Of a stretch of 43,242 nucleotides of DNA, positions 1-6,413 are shown in pieces. Below the pieces are notes generated by a model that made no database searches, was not told the origin of the DNA, and saw only the letters and a program-made list of their open reading frames with translations. Made by a program: the position numbers and the translations under genes. Location of the stretch: NCBI GenBank assembly GCA_964544285.1, contig CAZJAQ010000004.1, positions 1 through 43,242 of the forward strand, in the 5' to 3' direction. The stretch comes from CAYGVX01 sp964544285. Its GTDB lineage: Archaea; Thermoproteota; Bathyarchaeia; Bathyarchaeales; SOJC01. Position 1 is the first letter of the stretch; each line of letters begins with the position of its first letter.

Positions 1-1
1 A

Positions 2-456
2 ATAGACTGGTGTAACGCATGCGGACTTTGTAAAGATACTATGAAATGTGTAATTGAAGATGATGTAGACTTCATATTCGATAAAATTGTTAAAGCTGAT
101 GCTGTAATATTTTCTGTTCCGAGATACCTCCCATACCTTCAAAATTTATGACTTTAATTGAAAGAATCGGAGCACTATACCATTATAGATTGGAAGCTGA
201 CCCTAACTTTGATTTTCCATTAAAAGGCAAGCCCTTTGGATTAGTCGTTGTTTCCGCTGGCGGTGGAAGGCAAGCCTTAGAAGCTCTAAAGGAAATAGCT
301 TTTCAGATCATTCATTGTTGGCGCATGAAACTGGTTACAACAGACTTTCACCCATATCTTGGAGTTTTAGCGAAGGCTGACGAAGTTGGTGATGTTTTAG
401 AAGATCAGAAGGCGATTGAGCAATTGGGAGAACTAATTAAGAAATTAACGATGTGA
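2..456 (+). CDS. Iron-sulfur flavoprotein / NADPH-dependent FMN reductase family, 5'-truncated and frameshifted
   Basis: The first 50 codons, read in the frame starting at base 2, hold a compact Cys cluster, C-x2-C-x2-C-x5-C (from WCNACGLCKDTMKC). This is the signature of Isf-type iron-sulfur flavoproteins, which carry FMN and a 4Fe-4S cluster and move electrons from ferredoxin. That frame stops at 149-151. The conserved continuation (PIPSKFMTLIERIGALYH) is found one frame over, through position 456. The break lies in a short C run near 133-136, and adding one C would restore a continuous protein. I read this as a single-base deletion, either an assembly error or a recent pseudogenisation. 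The N-terminal flavodoxin-fold part lies outside the window. The family call is firm; the exact electron partners are unknown. Confidence 0.75.
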
Positions 457-788
457 AGCAATTCTCACTTCTCTACTAGCTGTAAACTTAAGAAAGTCGG
501 TGGAAGAGAGCATTAGTAGCCCGGGAGGCATTCGAACTCCCGTTTTTCTGTCGTTTCGTCAACCCAGATAGGTGTTTGTTGAAGGGAAAAGGATATTTAC
601 GCAAGTTACTCTCTAAGCAAAAATCGCCGAGAATTTAAGCATAGTTTAAACCTAACGCCCGCACTAGAATTCGCGGCTGACGTTTGAATTCTCAGTTTTA
701 GACTTGAGGACTTGGTTAGAAATGAATACGGTGAATCGTAAAAAAGGGGGGAAGTGTTTGAGGAAACAGTACCTATTCGGTTCTAGAA
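457..788. other. 332-base stretch without a convincing gene
   Basis: This AT-leaning stretch between the flavoprotein remnant and tRNA-Pro has no ORF with good coding character. The reading frames that run through it overlap the tRNA and have no family resemblance. It holds the GC hairpin with a T run at 522-547 (separate entry). The palindrome GTTTAAAC near 645-652 recurs near 1114-1121, which I take as chance. Nothing else is supported. Confidence 0.5.
522..547 (+). terminator. GC hairpin followed by T5; possible terminator or degraded tRNA 3' end
   Basis: CGGGAG (522-527) pairs perfectly with CTCCCG (537-542) across a nine-base loop, and TTTTT follows at 543-547. On the plus strand this looks like an intrinsic terminator 65 bases after the flavoprotein stop codon. 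On the minus strand the loop reads TTCGAAT inside the hairpin, which resembles a tRNA T-arm, but the loop has nine bases rather than seven and no matching acceptor or anticodon arm is visible. A tRNA remnant is therefore possible but not shown. Confidence 0.35.
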
Positions 789-866
789 TGGTGGGGCTGC
801 CCGGATTTGGACCGGGGTCCCTAGCGCCCGAGGCTAAGAGCCTAGACCAAGCTAGCCGACAGCCCC
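789..866 (-). tRNA. tRNA-Pro (anticodon CGG), CCA encoded
   Basis: The minus strand folds into a full cloverleaf. The acceptor GGGGCTG pairs with CAGCCCC. The D stem GGCT/GGCT forms with two G-U pairs. The anticodon stem TTAGC/GCTAG encloses the loop CTCGGGC, giving anticodon CGG (Pro, codon CCG). The T stem CCCGG/CCGGG encloses TCCAAAT. The discriminator A at 792 is followed by CCA at 791-789, so CCA is genome-encoded. No intron is present. The long overlapping reading frames on both strands here are spurious. Confidence 0.93.
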
Positions 867-980
867 TTCTTTTCAACTTGAGGTATCTGCAATCATGGTA
901 AAAACACTTTAGGTTATCCTCAGACTACACTCACCGCTTTTAAGTGACTTTGTTCATTCAATGTATTAGGGAATTAAAGG

Positions 981-1112
981 ATGAAGCGGGGTAAAAGGTA
1001 TATTATAGTAAACTTGACCTCGGTTGTCCTAGTAGCTTCAGGCTTGCTTTCCCCTAATAGTTGGTTGGCAGCATTAGGAATTGGCATGATAATAGGAAGC
1101 AACGTTGTTTAG
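981..1112 (+). CDS. Small hydrophobic membrane protein, 43 aa
   Basis: An ATG at 981 opens a 43-codon frame ending TAG at 1110-1112. The product starts with a positively charged MKRGKR and then has two hydrophobic segments (about residues 7-24 and 27-42) joined at a Pro-Asn-Ser turn, which suggests a helical hairpin in the membrane with its N terminus inside. The leader holds only a weak purine-rich ribosome site (AAAGG just before the ATG). It is convergent with the CDF transporter gene. I do not recognise a family. The charge pattern supports a real gene, but its length leaves chance possible. Confidence 0.45.
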   Translation: MKRGKRYIIVNLTSVVLVASGLLSPNSWLAALGIGMIIGSNVV

Positions 1113-1144
1113 TTTAAACAAAACTGAACGGAAAAACCTGCCTT

Positions 1145-2029
1145 CTAATGCTCTCCGACTGCTTTCGGGTAGCCTTCGTCTTCAAGTTGGATGGTGGTGT
1201 GGTCTATTCCGAACTCTTCCTTCAACACATTAATCAAAGTCGTAATTAGCTTCTTCCTGTCCGTCCCCTTCTTCACCACCACGTGCCCACTCATCAAGCA
1301 CATCTTCTGGGGCGTGATACACCACACGTGAAGGTCATGCACTCCCTCAACTCCCTCCACTTCCAGAATTCGGCGCTCCACTGCACTCACGTCAATATGA
1401 GAAGGAACGCCCTCGAGAAGAACGTTGACCGAATCCCGAACAAGCGACCCCGAACTATAAAAAATCAGCACACCAATCATCATACTAATCAGAGGGTCCG
1501 CCTGAAACCACCCCGTAAAAAGCATTATCAGCCCCGCAGAAATCGCCCCAACCGAACCAAGAATGTCGGCAACCACGTGGAGAAAGGCACCCCTAATGTT
1601 CATGCTGCCCTCCTTCGACTTCGACAAAGCCCACGCAGACAACCCATTAGCCACAAGCCCGCCAAAAGCGATGACCAACATTTCCAAGCTCTCTACGGGC
1701 ATGGGCTGCAGAACCCGACGAAAAGCCTCGTAGAAAATGTAAGCCGCCACCACCCACAGAAAAATACCGTTCAAAAAAGCCGCCAGAATCTCAGCCCGAA
1801 AATACCCATACGTCCTCCTCACCGAAGCAGGACGCAGGGCAAGCCACGCAGCAACGAGCGCAAAGACCAAAGCAACGACATGGTTCAACATGTGCCAAGC
1901 ATCGCTCAAGAGAGCCAGGCTATTAGTCAAAACACCCCCGACCAACTCGACCACGAAAAAAGCCACAGTAATACCCAAAGCCAACACGAGAAACCGCAAA
2001 CCCCCAACAGGCTCAACAGCCTCAGGCAT
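1145..2029 (-). CDS. Cation diffusion facilitator (CDF/ZnT-type) metal efflux transporter
   Basis: The 294-residue protein has six hydrophobic segments followed by a cytoplasmic C-terminal domain (about 205-285), the standard CDF plan for proton-coupled export of divalent metals from the cytoplasm. The TM5 metal-site motif H151-x3-D155 is intact. The equivalent TM2 motif, normally HxxxD in zinc CDFs, reads H46-x3-H50 (SDAWHMLNH), so one acidic ligand is replaced by His. The ATG at 2029 begins MPEAVEPVGGLRF. A TATA-like TTTAAATG lies about 40 bases upstream on the minus strand. Third-position composition is strongly G/T-biased on the coding strand, opposite to the neighbouring divergent gene. 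The family is certain; metal preference is open because of the substitution. Confidence 0.9.
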   Translation of the reverse strand: MPEAVEPVGGLRFLVLALGITVAFFVVELVGGVLTNSLALLSDAWHMLNHVVALVFALVAAWLALRPASVRRTYGYFRAEILAAFLNGIFLWVVAAYIFYEAFRRVLQPMPVESLEMLVIAFGGLVANGLSAWALSKSKEGSMNIRGAFLHVVADILGSVGAISAGLIMLFTGWFQADPLISMMIGVLIFYSSGSLVRDSVNVLLEGVPSHIDVSAVERRILEVEGVEGVHDLHVWCITPQKMCLMSGHVVVKKGTDRKKLITTLINVLKEEFGIDHTTIQLEDEGYPKAVGEH

Positions 2030-2109
2030 CAGAACCCCACCAACGACTAATACTCGAATCTACACATTTAAACCCGCACCGTTCCAAAACGTGCCAACAA
2101 CATTCGAAG

Positions 2110-2150
2110 CCTATTAGGACGGTCTAGACTAGACGCCTAGAACACAAAAC
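2110..2150 (+). repeat. 41-bp dispersed intergenic element, copy A
   Basis: The element reads CCTATTAGG, ACGGTCTAGACTAG, a variable base, CGC, two variable bases, then AGAACACAAAAC. It holds two palindromic cores: CCTAnTAGG, and GTCTAGAC at 2122-2129. It matches copy B at 38 of 41 positions. This copy sits in the divergent intergenic region between the CDF gene (start 2029) and the inositol-phosphatase family gene (start 2182), and is the only one not placed just after a stop codon. The plus strand around it is strongly A+C rich (47 of 60 bases at 2161-2220). Confidence 0.85.
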
Positions 2151-2181
2151 CTCAAAAGCCACAAAAACCCAAACATAAACC

Positions 2182-2991
2182 ATGGACTGGCTCGAAATCC
2201 TCACCGAAACCACTCAACACGTAAAAGCAGCAATCACACCCCTCATCAAAACCCCCACAGCCCAAAAAACCTACGGCACAGGGGCAGGCGGCGACCCCAA
2301 AAAACACATAGACCTCCAAGCCGAGAAAGCACTGGCAGAAACACTAACCGAACACAACCTAAACTTCACACTCATCAGCGAAGAATCAGGCATCAAACAA
2401 TACGGCAAAGAGCCCGTCTACTACGTCACAACAGACCCCATAGACGGAACCACCAACACCCTAAGAGGCATACCCTTCGCCTGCACCAGCATCGCCATCA
2501 GCAAAACCCCCAGACTAGACGCCCTCCAAGCAGCAGCAGTCGCCGACCTCTTCCACGACGCAACCTACCTAGCCCAAAAAAACCTCGGCGCCTACCGCAA
2601 CTACCAAAAAATCACACCCGCACAAACCACCAGCCTCGCTGAAGCAGTCATAGGAGTAGATTTCAACACCTACAAGATAGCCGAATTGTCAGCAAAACTC
2701 AACAAACTCCTAGCAGAGACAAAACACATCCGCCACCTCGGAGCCAACGCTCTCGAACTCTGCTACGTAGCCGACGGCACCACAGACGCCTTCATAGACA
2801 TTCGAGGCAAACTCCGCACGACCGACATAGCCGCAGCCACCCTCATCATCCAAGAAGCAGGCGCCACCATAACCACCCCTCAAAACACACCCCTGACGAA
2901 CCCCCTAAGCCCCACAGAAACTGTAGCCTTCATCGCAACAGGAAATGCCAGCCTCCACCAAACTATACTTAAAACCCTCAAAAAGGCATAA
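2182..2991 (+). CDS. Inositol monophosphatase / fructose-1,6-bisphosphatase family phosphatase
   Basis: This 269-residue protein carries the full lithium-sensitive phosphatase signature: E67-E68 (ISEESG), D85-P-I-D88-G-T (DPIDGTTN) and D215 (TTDIAAAT), which together bind two or three Mg ions and the phosphate ester. Archaeal members dephosphorylate inositol-1-phosphate and often fructose-1,6-bisphosphate, so it may act in inositol-lipid synthesis, gluconeogenesis or both; sequence alone does not decide. The ATG at 2182 lies 31 bases after copy A of the dispersed element. The gene is strikingly A/C-rich at third positions. The stop is seven bases before the phosphoesterase start, so the two are probably co-transcribed. 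Confidence 0.88.
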   Translation: MDWLEILTETTQHVKAAITPLIKTPTAQKTYGTGAGGDPKKHIDLQAEKALAETLTEHNLNFTLISEESGIKQYGKEPVYYVTTDPIDGTTNTLRGIPFACTSIAISKTPRLDALQAAAVADLFHDATYLAQKNLGAYRNYQKITPAQTTSLAEAVIGVDFNTYKIAELSAKLNKLLAETKHIRHLGANALELCYVADGTTDAFIDIRGKLRTTDIAAATLIIQEAGATITTPQNTPLTNPLSPTETVAFIATGNASLHQTILKTLKKA

Positions 2992-2998
2992 ATCTCCC

Positions 2999-3793
2999 AT
3001 GCTGACTCCCGTTAAAAACTACCCTGCCCTTCTCCACAAGCAAAAACAACACAAAACCCTCATCATCGCAGACCTACACCTAGGATGGGAGATGAACCTT
3101 GCACGGAAAGGCATCCACGTCCCCTCACAAACGAAAAAAATCCTCCGAAAACTCCTACAACTAACAGACATGACAAAACCAGACACGCTAATATTCTTAG
3201 GCGACGTAAAAGACACGATAGCAAAGGCAGAAACTGGCGAGTGGCAAGACATACCCGAATTCTTCGAAACCCTAGAAACCAAGATTCGCGACCTACAAAT
3301 CATCCGAGGAAACCACGACGGAAACCTCGAACCACTACTTCCTCCAAACATAAAACTGCATCCCTCAACAGGCATAACCCTGAACACAACAGGCCTCTTC
3401 CACGGACACACGTGGCCAGCCAAAAAACTCCTAAAATGCACCACCCTCGTAATGGGACACGTACACCCAACAATATCCTTCCGAGATTCTCTGGGCTTTC
3501 AAATAACAGCCCCAGTCTGGATAAAAGCCCCGTGCAGTACAGAAAGGCTGACAAACGCTTACCTGAAAAGAAAACCTACCAAGAATAGCACTCACGCAAG
3601 ATCCCACGTCAAGGAGCTACTCATAATGCCATGCTTCAACGACTTCCTCGGAGGACGACCCCTCAACAAAAGAAGAGAGAGCAAAAGCTATGTTGGCCCA
3701 GTCCTCCGCTCTGAAGCCGTAAACATCGATAAGGCAGAAGCATACCTCCTCGACGGAACATTTCTTGGAACAGTGGAACAGCTCAAAGCATAA
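2999..3793 (+). CDS. SbcD/Mre11-related metallophosphoesterase (archaeal type)
   Basis: From the ATG at 2999 the product has 264 residues with the calcineurin-like motifs in order: D25-x-H27 (ADLHLG), G68-D69 (LGDVKD), GN-H106-D107 (RGNHDG), an HGH at 135-137 and GH154-x-H156 (MGHVHP). These bind two metals and hydrolyse phosphodiesters or phosphomonoesters. Length and motif spacing fit the archaeal stand-alone phosphoesterases related to SbcD rather than Mre11 itself, because there is no capping domain. The frame is open from 2945, but starting there would overlap the upstream gene by 47 bases, so I choose 2999. The substrate is unknown. Confidence 0.83.
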   Translation: MLTPVKNYPALLHKQKQHKTLIIADLHLGWEMNLARKGIHVPSQTKKILRKLLQLTDMTKPDTLIFLGDVKDTIAKAETGEWQDIPEFFETLETKIRDLQIIRGNHDGNLEPLLPPNIKLHPSTGITLNTTGLFHGHTWPAKKLLKCTTLVMGHVHPTISFRDSLGFQITAPVWIKAPCSTERLTNAYLKRKPTKNSTHARSHVKELLIMPCFNDFLGGRPLNKRRESKSYVGPVLRSEAVNIDKAEAYLLDGTFLGTVEQLKA

Positions 3794-3812
3794 CTAAATC
3801 ACCTAAAAGAAA

Positions 3813-3853
3813 TTTTTATTAAAACCGTTCCCCAATCTTTAAGAGAGAGGTGA
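3813..3853 (+). promoter_or_regulatory. Promoter and ribosome site of the Hsp20 gene
   Basis: A purine-rich BRE-like stretch (CCTAAAAGAAA) leads into the TATA box TTTTTATTA at 3813-3821. Transcription should begin near 3845. The ribosome site GAGGTGA at 3847-3853 sits five bases before the ATG at 3858, so the leader is very short. Confidence 0.5.
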
Positions 3854-3857
3854 AAAA

Positions 3858-4454
3858 ATGTCTGAAGACGAAGATTTTGAAAGTTGGTTTAGAAGAAAAA
3901 TGCGACGACCCTCCTCAAGAGGATGGTTCTTCGAAGACATAGATGAAATGCTCCGCGACATCGAGGAAATGATGAGCAAAGAACTGGAAGAATTCACTTC
4001 TCGTATACCCAAAGACTACGTACGGGAGCGGAAACTGCCAAACGGGAGGACCGTTAGGGAAATGGGTCCCTTCGTCTACGGCTACTCCATGAAAATAGGC
4101 CCAGATGGAAAACCTGTAATAAGAGAATTTGGAAACGTCCAACCCAGCAAACGTGGACCCATGATAAAAGAAGAACGTGAACCCCTCGTTGACGTGATGA
4201 GCACGGACCACGAAATAAAGGTGGTCGCTGAACTGCCCGGCGTAGACAAAAAAGACATCAAACTCCACGCTTTAAACGACATCCTGACAATCTCCGTCGA
4301 AACGTCAGAACGGAAATATTTCAAAGAAGTTAAGCTACCAGACGAAGTAGAACCCAAAGAGGCGAAGTCGACGTACAAGAATGGAGTACTGGAAGTGACG
4401 CTGCAGAAGACGAAAAAACGCAAACCCAAGGGAGAACTCATAAAAATAGAGTAA
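3858..4454 (+). CDS. Hsp20 / alpha-crystallin small heat-shock protein
   Basis: The 198-residue protein has a charged N-terminal arm (1-105) with the archaeal-type GPFVYGYSMKIGPDGKP stretch, then an alpha-crystallin domain (about 106-188) with the hallmark ELPGVDKKDI turn and the NGVLEVTL strand. It ends in an I195-K-I197 motif of the kind that bridges dimers into oligomers. The protein is an ATP-independent holdase that keeps unfolding proteins soluble. The gene has its own TATA box and a strong ribosome site, and its composition is balanced, unlike the skewed genes to its left. Confidence 0.92.
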   Translation: MSEDEDFESWFRRKMRRPSSRGWFFEDIDEMLRDIEEMMSKELEEFTSRIPKDYVRERKLPNGRTVREMGPFVYGYSMKIGPDGKPVIREFGNVQPSKRGPMIKEEREPLVDVMSTDHEIKVVAELPGVDKKDIKLHALNDILTISVETSERKYFKEVKLPDEVEPKEAKSTYKNGVLEVTLQKTKKRKPKGELIKIE

Positions 4455-4537
4455 GCCACCTTAATTTCCTACCCTTTTCTTCCAGCACCATCCTTTTATG
4501 TCCGTCCAAATCAATACTTGTCTGCGGCGAAAATCAC

Positions 4538-4948
4538 TTGCCAAAAGCTTCAGAACTCGAAATGCTCAAGCAGATATGCAAAGAAGCGACTACAGAGAAA
4601 AGAGTCAAAGACGTCGACTTACAGAAGCTCGCCGCTGCTTTTGGTCAACGCTTCACAAAAGCTTGGGAGGCAGTTGAAGGCAAACGTGCTAAAAAGTATG
4701 TCTTCAAACCCAGCAACCGCGTCGTCTGGATAGTCGTAGGAAAAGAACGAGACTATCTCATAATGCCCGCAGCTGATTTCTGCACTTGCGACGATTTCTA
4801 CTTCAGAGTAATGGACGGACAAATACACTTGTGCTACCATTTGATAGCGCAAAGGCTTGCTGAAACACTGGAAAGCTACGATTTGTACGAAGAAGAGGAT
4901 GAACTCTACGACGTGTTAATGAGAGAGTGGAAAAAGGCGATAGCTTAA
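4538..4948 (+). CDS. SWIM zinc-finger domain protein
   Basis: The 136-residue product has the SWIM signature C82-x-C84-x14-C99-x-H101 (FCTCDDFYF ... HLCYHLIAQ), a zinc-binding fold used for DNA or protein contacts. The N-terminal half is helical and basic, and the C-terminal tail is acidic. Stand-alone SWIM proteins of this size are common in archaea and some are linked to recombination, but no partner gene here proves that role, although RPA lies just downstream. The frame opens with TTG at 4538. An in-frame ATG at 4562 is an alternative start that would shorten it by eight residues. The second overlapping frame at 4518 is a shadow. Confidence 0.78.
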   Translation: MPKASELEMLKQICKEATTEKRVKDVDLQKLAAAFGQRFTKAWEAVEGKRAKKYVFKPSNRVVWIVVGKERDYLIMPAADFCTCDDFYFRVMDGQIHLCYHLIAQRLAETLESYDLYEEEDELYDVLMREWKKAIA

Positions 4949-4985
4949 ATAACCTAATATATTTACTATGGGAAGGTGAAAACTC

Positions 4986-5102
4986 ATGGACATAGCAGAG
5001 TTCTTCCAAACGCTGATATACATTCTGATGGTCACATCATTCATAGCTCTGGTGATAATCTTCCTTCTACTGCTTCGGGGTCGAGAAGAAAAACCCGAAT
5101 AA
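4986..5102 (+). CDS. Single-span small membrane protein, 38 aa
   Basis: The ribosome site GGAAGGTG at 4970-4977 precedes an ATG at 4986 by eight bases and opens a 38-codon frame ending TAA at 5100-5102. Residues 8-31 are continuously hydrophobic, followed by a basic-then-acidic tail (RGREEKPE), which suggests one transmembrane helix with the tail in the cytoplasm. A strong ribosome site, clean start and membrane-protein charge pattern make this a likely real gene. I do not recognise a family. It lies between the SWIM gene and RPA on the same strand. Confidence 0.65.
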   Translation: MDIAEFFQTLIYILMVTSFIALVIIFLLLLRGREEKPE

Positions 5103-5155
5103 CCTGAACCCCGTAACTCCCTCTGCATCATTATGAAATGAATGGACAAAATAAA

Positions 5156-5163
5156 TTTATAGC
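5156..5163 (+). promoter_or_regulatory. TATA box of the RPA gene
   Basis: TTTATAGC at 5156-5163, preceded by an A-rich BRE-like stretch (ACAAAATAAA), places transcription start near 5188, about 15 bases before the ATG at 5203. GTGAAG just upstream of the ATG could serve as the ribosome site. Confidence 0.4.
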
Positions 5164-5202
5164 GAACCATAGCTGTTCATCTCAGAGTTGCCGTGAAGAA
5201 GA

Positions 5203-6348
5203 ATGGGTATAGAAGAAATAGTGCAACTCATCCTTTCACATCGTTCTGGCTTATCTCGCGAAGAGATAGTGCGAGCCATAAACCAGAAGAAAGCAGCCAG
5301 TGGAGGATTCTTGACGGATGAAGCGGCTGCACGTCTTGTTGCCGCAGAACAGGGATTGGATTTAAAACTCGAAGAAAGGCTCCCCCAAATCTACATTCGG
5401 CAGCTCGTTTCTGGGTTGAACGACGTGACTATTTCAGGTCGCGTGTTGCTCGTTAACATGCCAAAAATGTTTTTCATGCCGAACGGAAGCGGTCAAGTGG
5501 CTCGGTTGCTAGTTGCGGACAAAACAGGCACCATAGGGGTTGTTCTGTGGAACGATAAGGCGGAGATGGCTAGGCGAATTCATCTGGGGCAGATAGTGAA
5601 AGTTTTGCATGGGTATGTTCGACGATCCAAGCATGGCGAGTTGGAGTTGCATGTCGGAGAAAGAGGCGATGTTCAGATTGCTCCTCCAGACGTTAACGAA
5701 AGCGATTTCCCCCCAATCAGGGATTTTTGCGAAAAAATCGCCAATATCAGTGAAGGTCGTAGAAAGGTGAACGTAAAAGGCGTTATTGACACCATGTATC
5801 CAATGTCTACCTTTCAGCGGAGTGATGGAACACAAGGCAAGGTTTCACGAATGGTGATTGAGGACGATACTGGGTGTATCTCCGCAGTGTTTTGGGACGA
5901 GAAAGCAGAAGAAGCAGCCAAAGGTGGAGAGGGAGCAGTGGTCTTGTTGATGAATGCGAAGGTTAAGAAGAGTCGTAGTGGAGCTTTGGAGTTACATGTG
6001 AATGATTCTGCAAACATAGAATTCTCTAATTGTCTTGAGGGAGTGGTGAGCGTTAAGGATTTGAGGGTAGGTATGAGGGTGGCGTGTGTTGAGGGGAGGG
6101 TGGCGTCGAAGCCCATGGTTAGGATAGTTACTGTCAGAGGAGGAGAAAGGGTCTCTGTGGCTTCTTTTGAGTTGGAGGACGATAGTGGGCGGGTTTGGGT
6201 TTCTGCTTGGAGAAAACATGCGGAGGAAGTTGAGGGGTTGGCTGTGGACACTCGGGTGAGGTTGAAAGATGTTTATGTGCGGAGAGGGTTTGGGGATCAG
6301 TTGGAAATTAATACTCGAGCTTCGACAGAAATAGAAGCTGCGCAGTAG
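5203..6348 (+). CDS. Replication factor A (archaeal RPA), three-OB-fold ssDNA-binding protein
   Basis: The 381-residue protein begins with a helical N-terminal region (1-60) followed by three OB folds at roughly 70-155, 185-275 and 290-370. Each shows the pattern of a first strand with Gly-Arg-Val, a DxTG or DDSG turn (ADKTGTIGVVLW, EDDTGCISAVFW, EDDSGRVWVSAW) and a closing strand with LELHV or LEINT. These are the marks of archaeal RPA41-type subunits, which coat single-stranded DNA in replication and repair. No C-terminal zinc finger is visible. Base composition drifts from balanced at the 5' end to strongly G/T-rich at the 3' end, toward the trpB2 gene. Confidence 0.88.
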   Translation: MGIEEIVQLILSHRSGLSREEIVRAINQKKAASGGFLTDEAAARLVAAEQGLDLKLEERLPQIYIRQLVSGLNDVTISGRVLLVNMPKMFFMPNGSGQVARLLVADKTGTIGVVLWNDKAEMARRIHLGQIVKVLHGYVRRSKHGELELHVGERGDVQIAPPDVNESDFPPIRDFCEKIANISEGRRKVNVKGVIDTMYPMSTFQRSDGTQGKVSRMVIEDDTGCISAVFWDEKAEEAAKGGEGAVVLLMNAKVKKSRSGALELHVNDSANIEFSNCLEGVVSVKDLRVGMRVACVEGRVASKPMVRIVTVRGGERVSVASFELEDDSGRVWVSAWRKHAEEVEGLAVDTRVRLKDVYVRRGFGDQLEINTRASTEIEAAQ

Positions 6349-6370
6349 GTGTGGAAACCTTTATTTTACG

Positions 6371-6386
6371 ATACTGTGCACAGTAT
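6371..6386. promoter_or_regulatory. Perfect 16-bp palindrome in the trpB2 promoter (candidate operator)
   Basis: ATACTGTGCACAGTAT is a perfect inverted repeat. It lies directly after the TATA-like TTTATTTTA at about 6359-6367 and about 28 bases before the ATG at 6414, covering the expected initiation region. A dimeric repressor bound here would block initiation. Archaeal tryptophan genes can be controlled by TRP-box-binding TrpY-type regulators (core TGTACA). The centre here is TGTGCACA, so the regulator may differ. Confidence 0.6.
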
Positions 6387-6413
6387 AGCTCTCTTTAAGG
6401 TTGGCGGTTTAGT

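Noticed and set aside
704..901. Plus-strand 65-codon frame
   Set aside because: It runs across tRNA-Pro and its sequence is read from the tRNA itself.
1283..2117. Plus-strand frames of up to 255 codons, rich in His, Arg, Asn, Gln and Pro
   Set aside because: They are antisense to the CDF transporter gene; the composition comes from the A+C-rich strand, not coding.
2110..2150. Dispersed element as an integron attC site
   Set aside because: Position after stop codons and short palindromes are suggestive, but the paired RYYYAAC/GTTRRRY ends are missing, spacing is 4-30 kb, no integrase is present and the neighbours are housekeeping genes.
2512..2524. AGACTAGACGCC inside the phosphatase gene as a fifth element copy
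   Set aside because: Only about 12 bases match, in a coding region; CCTAnTAGG and the ACACAAAAC end are absent.
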